Assembly: GCF_003627815.1 (NCBI RefSeq)
Contig: NZ_CP032698.1
Span: forward strand, 7,750,001 to 7,814,000
Source: Streptomyces hundungensis
GTDB taxonomy: Bacteria; Actinomycetota; Actinomycetes; Streptomycetales; Streptomycetaceae
Reading direction: 5' to 3'
DNA length: 64,000 bases
How positions within the stretch are numbered: the first letter of the stretch is position 1; every line of letters begins with the position of its first letter. The translations under genes were made by a program, and so were the position numbers. Below the pieces are notes generated by a model, which searched no databases, was not told where the DNA came from, and saw only the letters and a program-made list of their open reading frames with translations. Of the stretch, positions 36,853 through 44,452 are shown in pieces.

Positions 36853-38940
36853 TCAGGAAGGGCGACGGGAGGGCGTGACCTGGGCGATCAGCAGGGCGAT
36901 GTCGTCGTGGCCCTGAGGCGGCGGCAACGCGGCCAGGAGCCGGTCGCAGGTCGCCTCCAGGGGGAGCCGGTGATGCGTCAGGGCGTCGAGCAGGGCACGC
37001 AACCGGTCGTCGATCGGCTGGTCCCGGGTCTCCACGAGACCGTCGGTGTACAGCACGAGCCGGTCACCGGGAGCGCAGTCGACGGTGGTGGCCCGGAAGG
37101 GAACGCCGCCCACGCCGAGCGGAGCTCCGGTGGGCAGTTGCAGGAACTGGGGGGCGCGGCCCGGGCGGTCCCAGATGGGCGGCAGATGGCCCGCGAGCGC
37201 GATCCGGCAGGTCGTTCGGTGCGGGTCGTACACGGCGTAGACGCAGGTGGCCGTGGTCTCGTCGAGTTCGGCGGTGATGCGGTCGAGGTGGCGCAGGACG
37301 TCGGCGGGGTCCAGGTCGAGGCCCGCGAGCGTCCGCGTCGCGGTGCGCAACTGGCCCATCGTGGCAGCCGCGTTGATGCCGTGGCCCATCACATCGCCCA
37401 CGACGAGCGCCGTCTTGTCACCGGCCACCGGGATGGCGTCGAACCAGTCGCCGCCGGCCTCGCCGATGGCGGCGGCGGGCTGGTAGCGGTAGGCGACGTC
37501 GAGACCGGTGGGCTGGGGCGGCTGGCGCGGCAGAAGGTGCTGTTGCAGGGCGAGGGCCGCGTGCCGCTGTTGCTGGAACCAGCGGGCGTTGTCGATGCAG
37601 ACGGCGGCCCTGGTGGCGAGTTCGAGCGCCAGGACGGCGTCGTCGTGGGTGAAGGGCTGCGGGTTCCGGGCGCGTTTGAGGTCGAGCGCGCCCAGGACTT
37701 CGCCGCGCGCGATCAGCGGAACCGCCAGATAGGAGTGCAGCCCGGCACGCGCCAGCAGTTCGGCGGCCTCGTCGTCGCGGGCGATGTTCACCAGATCACC
37801 GGGGTCGACATGGCTGACCAGGACCGGCCGGGCGGTGGTGACACAGCGGGTGACCAGTCGCTCCGCGTTGTACTTGGCGATGTTGCCCGGCGTGTCGGCG
37901 GCCCGCAGGGCGTCGGTGGGGTACGCGGCCGCGACGGCCAGCGCCCGGATGGCCACCGGGCCCGACGAGGGGTCGTCGACGGGGACCCGGCCGTCCAGGA
38001 CGGAGTCGAGGAGGTCGACCGCCGCGATGTCGGCGAGGTCGGTCACGACGAGGTCCGCCAACTCGTGGGCGGTGCGGTTGAGGTCGAGCGTGGTGCCGAT
38101 GCGCACCGACGCCCGGGCGATGAGATCGAGGCGTCTGCGCGCCTCGGCGGCTTCGTTGGCGGCGTGGAACTGCTCGCTGACGTCCACGATCGAGGTCGCG
38201 ACACCGAGCACCCGCCCGGCCGGGTCCTCCAGGCGGTAGTAGGACACGTTCCATGCGTGCTCGGTGGCATCGCCCGGAGTCCGCCCGATGGCCGTCTGGT
38301 CGAGGAGCGGCACACCGGTCTCCAGGACCCGGCGCATCGTCGCCTCGATGTGCTCGGAGTCCAGGAACGGCAGCGCCTCGTGGACCGTACGCCCGATGTG
38401 TTCGGCGGGAGTGACGCCGTTGATCCGGGCGAGGGTGGGGTTGACCAGGACGTAGCGCAGTTCGGTGTCGAGCACGGCGAGGCCGATCGGGGACTGCGAC
38501 ACCAGACGCACCGACAGGGCCAGGTCGCGTTCCACGGCCCGCACGGTCGGCTCGTCCGTGGCGATCCCCAGCGCGTACAGCGCGCCGTGCTCGTCCTGGA
38601 GCCGCATGTTGCGGAACTCCACCATCCGGGTGCTGCCGTCCTTGTGGCGGATGGGGAAGACGCCCGCCCAGGTTCCGCCGCCGCCCATCACCCGGGCGAA
38701 GAGATCGAGGACCAGCGGGCGGTGCTCCTCGGCGACCAGGAGTTTCGCCGCGGAGTGGCCCAGGGCTTCCTGGGCGTCCCAGCCGAACAGTTCGTGGGCC
38801 TGCGGGCTCCACAGGGCGATCCGCCCGGCCTCGTCAAGGACTATGGCGGCCACTCCGAGGACGTCGAGCAGCCCGCCCGGTTCGGACGCGGCGACGCGCA
38901 TGCGGCCCAGCCGCTCCCCGAATACGTCGGATGCGTTCAT
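36853..38940 (-). CDS. PAS-PAS-GAF-PP2C serine/threonine phosphatase (SpoIIE-type)
   Basis: A 695-residue protein. Two PAS domains occupy about residues 20 to 125 and 140 to 260, a GAF domain about 270 to 450 and a SpoIIE/RsbU PP2C domain the last 220 residues. PP2C metal sites are readable: EAGGDWFD, VVGDVMGHG, YTDGLVE and HDDIALL. It is thus likely active and dephosphorylates an anti-anti-sigma factor in a sigma-factor partner-switch, sensing ligand or redox through PAS/GAF. There is no kinase domain, so the partner kinase is elsewhere. A winged-helix gene lies 173 bp upstream. Confidence 0.92.
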   Translation of the reverse strand: MNASDVFGERLGRMRVAASEPGGLLDVLGVAAIVLDEAGRIALWSPQAHELFGWDAQEALGHSAAKLLVAEEHRPLVLDLFARVMGGGGTWAGVFPIRHKDGSTRMVEFRNMRLQDEHGALYALGIATDEPTVRAVERDLALSVRLVSQSPIGLAVLDTELRYVLVNPTLARINGVTPAEHIGRTVHEALPFLDSEHIEATMRRVLETGVPLLDQTAIGRTPGDATEHAWNVSYYRLEDPAGRVLGVATSIVDVSEQFHAANEAAEARRRLDLIARASVRIGTTLDLNRTAHELADLVVTDLADIAAVDLLDSVLDGRVPVDDPSSGPVAIRALAVAAAYPTDALRAADTPGNIAKYNAERLVTRCVTTARPVLVSHVDPGDLVNIARDDEAAELLARAGLHSYLAVPLIARGEVLGALDLKRARNPQPFTHDDAVLALELATRAAVCIDNARWFQQQRHAALALQQHLLPRQPPQPTGLDVAYRYQPAAAIGEAGGDWFDAIPVAGDKTALVVGDVMGHGINAAATMGQLRTATRTLAGLDLDPADVLRHLDRITAELDETTATCVYAVYDPHRTTCRIALAGHLPPIWDRPGRAPQFLQLPTGAPLGVGGVPFRATTVDCAPGDRLVLYTDGLVETRDQPIDDRLRALLDALTHHRLPLEATCDRLLAALPPPQGHDDIALLIAQVTPSRRPS

Positions 38941-39113
38941 CGTCGGCCCTTCGTCAGCCGGTCGGTGCCCTCACTCCTGGCTCAACGCCTTCACCATCTT
39001 CTCCCCGCCCGGCGCGATCGGCAGACCAGGCGGCGCAGAAGATCGGGATCGGCACGGAGAGTGACCTGGGCCCACCGGCTCTGTCCCGGACGCGGGCGGA
39101 CAGGGCCGGACGG

Positions 39114-39437
39114 TCAGAACGGCTGTTTTCCGCGCTGCTCGTCGTGCTGGGCGAGCGCCGCGAGCAGGGTGGCCACGGTCAGCCCGGCTTCGGCCGGGTG
39201 GCGCAGCGGAGTGCCCGGTTCGATGCGGTACGTGTTGGAGCGTCCCTGCCGGGTGTGGGAGAGGTATCCGGCCTCTTCCAGATCGGCGATGATCCGCTGG
39301 ACGGCACGCTCGGTGAGTCTGCAATGCGCGGCGATGTCGCGAATACGGGTCGAAGGGTCGTCGGCGATCGCGGCAAGCACGCGGGCATGGTTGGTGAGGA
39401 ATGTCCAGCCCGCGTGTGGTTCAGGTACGGCACCCAT
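39114..39437 (-). CDS. Winged helix-turn-helix regulator, small
   Basis: A 107-residue protein. The HTH is readable: ARVLAAIADDPSTRIRDIAAHCRLTERAVQRIIADLEEAGYL (helices 1 to 3, residues 18 to 60), followed by a wing SHTRQGRSNTYRIEPG. It resembles MarR/IclR-type regulators without an effector domain. It probably binds DNA as a dimer and may control nearby genes. The start at ATG 39437 has TGAGGGAATGGG upstream. The 156-bp gap above it is AT-rich, with TTCGC and GCGAA arms, and probably holds its promoter. Confidence 0.85.
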   Translation of the reverse strand: MGAVPEPHAGWTFLTNHARVLAAIADDPSTRIRDIAAHCRLTERAVQRIIADLEEAGYLSHTRQGRSNTYRIEPGTPLRHPAEAGLTVATLLAALAQHDEQRGKQPF

Positions 39438-39526
39438 TCCCTCAGCGTATGACGTGGCATTCGCGCAAACAATCAGGCGAAAAATGTTTCACGTAATCTC
39501 CGTCCCATGTTCCCGGCCCCCACATG

Positions 39527-39576
39527 GGTTCGCCGCGGACCATGTGTGGGGAAACCACTCACGTCCGCGGCGAACC
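39527..39576 (-). terminator. Long stem-loop downstream of the M1 peptidase gene
   Basis: Perfect 14-bp arms GGTTCGCCGCGGAC and GTCCGCGGCGAACC enclose a 22-base loop that itself contains GTGG/CCAC. It starts 17 bases after the minus-strand stop and probably ends that transcript. Confidence 0.85.
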
Positions 39577-39593
39577 GTGCGATGTGCCGGGCG

Positions 39594-41444
39594 TCAGCCC
39601 TCGATGCGGTGCTGGGTCCAGAACGAGGTCAGGTCGGTGGTGGTGGCCGCCTGGGCCGCCGCCTTGAACTCGGCCGTGGTCGAGACGCCGTACCAGTGCG
39701 AAGTGGCGTAGTCCTTCAGCACCTTGGCCATCACGGAGTCACCGAGCACCCGCCGCAGGTCGTGCAGCGCGCACTTGCCGTAGCCGTAGATCACGGTCGA
39801 GTACCGGGAGGAGTGGGCGTCCCAGTACGCCATCGAGTTGGTGATCTTCTCGCTGGTCGAGGTCCACGAGACGCTGTTCCAGCAGCCGGTGCCGGTCTTG
39901 TTCTGGGCGAGGTCGGTGGCGTAGTCGGTGAACGCCTCGTCCAGCCAGGGGCTGTTGTACTCGTCGTCGCCGACGATCCCGTACCACCACTGGTGGCCGA
40001 TCTCGTGGGTGAGCGCCGTGGTGGAGACCAGGTCGAGCACGAAGCCCGGGTATTCCATGCCGCCGAACCAGTAGTTGTTGTCGATCACCGCGTCCAGCTC
40101 GCCGTACGGGTAGGCCCCGAAGCGGGCGGCGTGGGTGTCCACGGCGGACTTGGCGGTGGCCAGCATCGACTGGGCGTCGGAGGAGCTGATGCCCGAGACC
40201 GAGTAGATGTTGATGGCCGGGCCGGCGGACGAGGTGCCGGAGATCTTGCTGAAGGGGCCCGCGGCCCAGGCGAAGTCGCGCACCTTGGAGGCGGTCGCCG
40301 TGGTGATCGTGCGACCGCTGGACCCGGGGGTGTCGACCGAGGTGCCGGTGGCCGGGACCAGGAGGCCGGTCGGGTGGTCGAGGGTCACCTTGAAGTCGGC
40401 GGCCAGCGAGTAGAAGGACTCACCGTTGTTTGTGTACGGGTCCAGATGCCAGCCCGCCGCGTCGCGGACGGCCAGGACGGGCAGGGCGTTGCCGATGTTG
40501 TTGAACGCCCCGTCGTAGCCGAAGCGGTCGGCGCCGCTGGGCACGGTGATGCCCAGGTCGAAGCCGATGGTCGCGCTCTGGCCCTGGGACAGCGGCGTCG
40601 CCAGCGCGATCTTGAGGGCGGTGCAGCCGACCGTGAGGTCGCCCGCCGTGCCCCCGGTGACGTTGCTGACCTTGATCGGCATGGCCGAGCAGGTGCCGTG
40701 GTAGTTGTCCCACAGCCTTAGATAGACCTCGTTGAGCGCGGTGGCGGAGGCGTTGGTGAAGGTCGCGCTCTCGTGCCCCGTCCAGCCGGTGCCGCTCGCG
40801 TTGCTGCTCAGGTTGACGGTGTACGCGGGCGCGGCCGGGGTGCGCGTGGAGTCGCCGGGCGGGGTGGTGCCGCCGGAGGTGTTGAGCGCGATGTCGTCGA
40901 GCACGAAGCTCGTCTGGAGGCTGGAGTCCTCGGTACCGGTGAACACCAGGTTCACGGTCTGGCCGGCGAAGCCGGACACATCGACCGACTTCTGTATGTA
41001 GCCGGAGTTCTTGTCCAGATTGGAGTACGTCGCCAGCGTCGTGGTGCCGATCTTCGCCGTCAGCTTGTCGTACGCGGTCGACGAGGTCGTCTCGGCCGTG
41101 TCGATGTGCAGCCAGTACGTCAGCGTCGCGGTGCTGCACCCCGAGGGGATGGTGACGCTCTGGGAGAGCGTGTCGGTATGGGTGCTGCCCACACCGTTGA
41201 GCCAGGCGAAGGTGGTGCCGCCGTGGGCGGACTCTCCGGCGCGACTGGTGATGACGCTCGTCGACGACTGCGTCCAGGGCGAAGTGCCGCTCTCGAAGCC
41301 GCCGTTGGCGACCACCTGGCCCGGGGTGCAGGCGGTGGCGGTGGCCGGCCGGGCCGAAGCCGAGGTGGCGGGAAGGGAGACGGCAGCCAGCGCGGCGACG
41401 GCACAGGCGGCCGCCGTGAGGGACTTGTGGGGGGTGGATCTCAC
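39594..41444 (-). CDS. Secreted M1-family metallopeptidase with N-terminal beta domain
   Basis: A 616-residue protein with a Sec signal (AAVSLPATSASA). Residues about 40 to 190 form a beta-sandwich (VVANGGFESGTSPW ... FVLDDIALN) typical of carbohydrate- or wall-binding domains. The M1 peptidase follows: GGMEYPG substrate loop, then HEIGHQWWYG at about 480, with E 18 residues after the second His, giving HExxH-x18-E for zinc. It is a zinc aminopeptidase-like enzyme acting outside the cell. The GTG start has AAAGGAG 6 bases upstream. It is followed by a long hairpin and faces the ABC operon. Confidence 0.9.
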   Translation of the reverse strand: MRSTPHKSLTAAACAVAALAAVSLPATSASARPATATACTPGQVVANGGFESGTSPWTQSSTSVITSRAGESAHGGTTFAWLNGVGSTHTDTLSQSVTIPSGCSTATLTYWLHIDTAETTSSTAYDKLTAKIGTTTLATYSNLDKNSGYIQKSVDVSGFAGQTVNLVFTGTEDSSLQTSFVLDDIALNTSGGTTPPGDSTRTPAAPAYTVNLSSNASGTGWTGHESATFTNASATALNEVYLRLWDNYHGTCSAMPIKVSNVTGGTAGDLTVGCTALKIALATPLSQGQSATIGFDLGITVPSGADRFGYDGAFNNIGNALPVLAVRDAAGWHLDPYTNNGESFYSLAADFKVTLDHPTGLLVPATGTSVDTPGSSGRTITTATASKVRDFAWAAGPFSKISGTSSAGPAINIYSVSGISSSDAQSMLATAKSAVDTHAARFGAYPYGELDAVIDNNYWFGGMEYPGFVLDLVSTTALTHEIGHQWWYGIVGDDEYNSPWLDEAFTDYATDLAQNKTGTGCWNSVSWTSTSEKITNSMAYWDAHSSRYSTVIYGYGKCALHDLRRVLGDSVMAKVLKDYATSHWYGVSTTAEFKAAAQAATTTDLTSFWTQHRIEG

Positions 41445-41659
41445 GCGGAACTCCTTTGAGGCGGCCGGGATTTCGGCCTGCTCGGTGACCGCCCGGACGG
41501 CTTGGGTGCGCCGAGGACGGCCGTGGACTGTGTGCGGCACTTGCACAAGCGCTGAGGTGAGACTCGCGCCCGTCGTCCTGGGTGGGGGCGACGAGCCGGG
41601 GGGAAGCTTCGCAGGTGTGACCAGGCCATGCCAAGAGATGCGGCCGCCGCCGATGGAGA

Positions 41660-41689
41660 TTGACAGGCTCGCGCCAGGAAGACCATGAT
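41660..41689 (+). promoter_or_regulatory. Promoter of the ABC/YtrA operon
   Basis: TTGACA at 41660, an 18-base spacer, then CATGAT at 41684. The -10 is imperfect, but it lies just upstream of the operator. Confidence 0.55.
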
Positions 41690-41712
41690 TCCACTAGTTG
41701 ACTAATGGAATC
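41687..41712 (+). promoter_or_regulatory. 26-bp palindromic operator of the ABC/YtrA operon
   Basis: Arms GATTCCACTAG and CTAATGGAATC (22 of 26 positions symmetric) span 41687-41712 and overlap the predicted transcription start. This fits repression by the YtrA-type GntR protein encoded at the end of the operon. Confidence 0.7.
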
Positions 41713-41728
41713 GGTCGAGAGGGGGAGC

Positions 41729-42673
41729 ATGAGCGGCACGGCCACTTCTGGTGGGGATGACGACCGCTGGGCCCTGGAGGCGAACGGCCTCGGGAAGAAG
41801 TACCGCCGGGGGTGGGCGCTGCGGGAGGAGTCCTTCCGGATTCCGGCCGGCCGGGTCTGCGGCCTGGTGGGCCCCAACGGGGCGGGAAAGAGCACCCTGT
41901 TGGGGATGGCCGCCCGGCTGGTCCAGCCGACGCACGGCGAGCTGAGGATCTTCGGCCGCCCGGTCGGCGACCCGGCCGCCATGCCCCGGTACGCCTACCT
42001 CGGCCAGGACGAGCCGCTGTTCAAGCGGTTCACCGTGGCGGAGTGCCTGCGCATGGGCCGGGAACTCAACCCCGGCTGGGACCAGGAGGCGGCCGAGCGG
42101 ATCGTGCGCGAGGGGAACCTGCCGCCGAGCGCCAGGATCGGCAGCCTCTCGGGCGGCCAGCGCACCCGGGTCGCGTTCGCGCTCGCCTTCGGCAAGCGCC
42201 CCGACCTGCTGCTCCTGGACGAGCCGATGTCCGACCTCGATCCGCTCGCCCGGGACGAGATCGGCTCCCTGCTCATGTCGGAGGTGGCCGAACGCGGCAC
42301 CACCGTCCTGATGTCGTCCCACCTGCTCTCCGAGCTGGAGCACATGTGTGACTTCCTGCTGGTGATGGCCGAAGGGCGAGTCCGCATGGCCGGTGACACC
42401 GACGAACTGGTGCCGCTGCACACCCTGGTGACCGGTGTCACCGTGGAAGGCCGCCTGCCCGACGCGCTCGGCGCACACACGGTGGTCGACGTGCGCACCG
42501 CCGGTCGGCAGTTCACCGCCCTCGTCCGCCACGAGGGCCCCTTCGACCCCACTTGGGAACTCGCCGAACCCAGCCTGGAGGAGGTGCTGCTCGCCTATCT
42601 GCGCCACCCCGAGGCGCCCGCGCTGCTCTCCCCGACCGCCGTCCCCGGCCACCGAGAGGAGCACGCGGCATGA
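41729..42673 (+). CDS. ABC transporter ATP-binding protein
   Basis: A 314-residue ABC ATPase of the EcsA/YtrB-like export type. Walker A is GPNGAGKST near residue 47, the signature is SLSGGQRTRVAF near residue 140, Walker B is LLLLDEPMSDLDP and the switch His is SSHLLSE. It hydrolyses ATP to drive the permease encoded next. GAGAGGGGGAG lies before ATG 41729; an earlier ATG (41705) overlaps the operator and is less likely. The stop overlaps the permease start (ATGA). The operon has its own promoter, operator and GntR regulator. Confidence 0.93.
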   Translation: MSGTATSGGDDDRWALEANGLGKKYRRGWALREESFRIPAGRVCGLVGPNGAGKSTLLGMAARLVQPTHGELRIFGRPVGDPAAMPRYAYLGQDEPLFKRFTVAECLRMGRELNPGWDQEAAERIVREGNLPPSARIGSLSGGQRTRVAFALAFGKRPDLLLLDEPMSDLDPLARDEIGSLLMSEVAERGTTVLMSSHLLSELEHMCDFLLVMAEGRVRMAGDTDELVPLHTLVTGVTVEGRLPDALGAHTVVDVRTAGRQFTALVRHEGPFDPTWELAEPSLEEVLLAYLRHPEAPALLSPTAVPGHREEHAA

Positions 42674-43656
42674 GCACCCTCACCCGCACCCCGGCCCAGC
42701 AGGATGCCTCGTTCGCCGGTCGCAGGCGGCTGCGCGGGCTGGCCTGGCTGATGATGCGTCAGCATCGGGCCCCCCTCATCGCCTGCGCCGCCATGACCGT
42801 CGTCGGCGCGGCCTGGATCATCCACGAGCGCGGCACCACGCTGGACGCCCTGCACGGCGCCGGCTGGCCCGCCAAGCACGTCGACGGCCTGGACGGCGCC
42901 CTGGTCCAACGCCTCGACAACTCCTTCAACCAGGTCGCCAACTACCTTGGATATCTGCCCCTGTTGTTCGGCGTCTTCATCGGCGCCCCACTGATCTCCT
43001 CCGACCTGGAACACGGCACCGCCCGTCTCGTCGCGACCCAGTCGGTGCCACGGTCGCACTGGATTCTGTGGAAGCTCGGCCTCGCGCTGGGCCTCGTCGC
43101 GGCGACCACCGGGATCCTGGGCGCACTGTTCGGCTGGTGGTGGCGGCCCGTCCAGCACGTGGTGTCCAGCAACTGGCTGGACGGGACGGTCTTCGTCGGC
43201 AGCCTGCCGGTGCTGACCGCGCTCGCCCTGTTCACCACCTCCCTCGGCATCGCCATCGGTGTGCTGGTGCGGCGCGCGGTGACCGCCATGGTCCTCACCT
43301 TCTTCACCTCGGCGGTCGCGCTCCTCGTGGCCGACTACCTCAAGCCCCGGCTCGCCACGCCCCGACGGATCGCCTTCCCGCTGGGCTCCGAGCCGCCGCC
43401 GGAACTCACCAACGCGGTCCAGGTCGACCAGTGGGTCGGCACCGCCTCCGGCAAGGTCTATGGCTGGGGAACCTGTGTGAACGACAGCAACGCCGACGCC
43501 TGCCGCGCCAAACTGGGAATCGTCAACTCGGTGTGGGACTACTTCGGTTACGACCAGATGGCCACGCTCCAGTGGACGGCGGCCGGACTCCTGCTGAGCG
43601 CGAGCGTGCTTCTGGTGGCACTGGTCGTGTGGCGCGCCCGGCGCCAGGCCCTGTAG
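42670..43656 (+). CDS. ABC transporter permease (export type)
   Basis: A 328-residue membrane protein with 6 hydrophobic segments, including IACAAMTVVGAAWII, LLFGVFIGAPLIS, LGLVAATTGILGALFGWWW and LLLSASVLLVALVVW. The large loop around residues 240 to 290 (LGSEPPPELTN...NADACRAK) is extracellular. It is the partner of the upstream ATPase in an export-type ABC system of the ABC-2/YtrC kind, whose substrate is typically an antimicrobial or lipid. It is coupled by ATGA overlap. A 15-bp repeat array fills the gap before the regulator gene. Confidence 0.88.
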   Translation: MSTLTRTPAQQDASFAGRRRLRGLAWLMMRQHRAPLIACAAMTVVGAAWIIHERGTTLDALHGAGWPAKHVDGLDGALVQRLDNSFNQVANYLGYLPLLFGVFIGAPLISSDLEHGTARLVATQSVPRSHWILWKLGLALGLVAATTGILGALFGWWWRPVQHVVSSNWLDGTVFVGSLPVLTALALFTTSLGIAIGVLVRRAVTAMVLTFFTSAVALLVADYLKPRLATPRRIAFPLGSEPPPELTNAVQVDQWVGTASGKVYGWGTCVNDSNADACRAKLGIVNSVWDYFGYDQMATLQWTAAGLLLSASVLLVALVVWRARRQAL

Positions 43657-43698
43657 CGACCGCCCATGTGTGGCCGCGATCATGGAGCCATCGCCTCC

Positions 43699-43788
43699 AT
43701 GTGGATCGCGGCCATGTGGATCGCCCCCGTGTGGATCACGGCCATGTGTGCGGCCGCCGTGGGGTCGGCACGCGTGTGTGCGGCCGCC
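43699..43788. repeat. Degenerate 15-bp tandem array, about six copies
   Basis: Units resembling ATGTGGATCGCGGCC start at 43699, 43714 and 43729, then more degenerate ATGTGTGCGGCCGCC-type units at 43744, 43759 and 43774. It lies between the permease and its GntR gene and may be expanding by slippage. Confidence 0.7.
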
Positions 43789-43852
43789 ATGGGGCGGCTG
43801 ACACGAGAATGAGAACGGTGACTGTGCAGACGAGAGGAAGGAGGCGGGTGCG

Positions 43853-44257
43853 ATGGTCGTGTTCCGCATAGAACGACGCAGCGGAGTGCCCGCGTACCTC
43901 CAGATCGTCCACCAGGTGGAACGGGCCCTGCGCATGGGGGCGCTGGGCGAGGGGGACCGGCTGCCCACGGCGGCCCAGGTCGCCGCCGATACGAAGGTCA
44001 ACCCCAACACCACGCTCAAGGCGTACCGGGAACTGGAGCGGTCCGGCCTCGTCGAGGTGCGCCAGGGCGCGGGGACGTTCATCACCCGCACCCTCGCCGC
44101 CCCGGAGAACGAACCGGACTCGCCGCTGCGGGACCAGCTCGCCGACTGGATGCGGGAGGCCGTCACCATCGGGCTGACGGAACAAGAGGTCACGGCCCTG
44201 TTCGAGCGGGTCCGCGCCCAGCTCTACGCCGCGCCGCCCGACCCGGCCCGGCAGTGA
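43853..44257 (+). CDS. YtrA-type GntR transcriptional regulator
   Basis: A 134-residue GntR protein of the short YtrA subgroup. The winged HTH fills residues 10 to 75 (PAYLQIVHQVERALRMGALGEGDRLPTAAQVAADTKVNPNTTLKAYRELERSGLVEV in order), followed by a short C-terminal dimerisation helix without an effector domain. Such proteins repress adjacent ABC operons until a signal, often an antibiotic or membrane stress, lifts them. It is the last gene of the ABC operon and likely binds the 26-bp palindrome at 41687. GGAAGGAGG precedes the ATG. Confidence 0.92.
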   Translation: MVVFRIERRSGVPAYLQIVHQVERALRMGALGEGDRLPTAAQVAADTKVNPNTTLKAYRELERSGLVEVRQGAGTFITRTLAAPENEPDSPLRDQLADWMREAVTIGLTEQEVTALFERVRAQLYAAPPDPARQ

Positions 44258-44452
44258 GCCGCTGAACGGCGACCCCTGGGTGGACACCGCCCGGCCGGGC
44301 GGCGCCCCTGTCGGCCAATCCCTGGCCGGGCCTCACCGCCTCGCGGCTTGTTCTCGTGGGTCACGCTGGCCGGATGCGAGCTGGTCGTGAAGGTTCGCGC
44401 GCCGAGAGGATGCTCCCCTGCTGGGTGGGGTTACCGAGAGGGGTGGAAGCCG

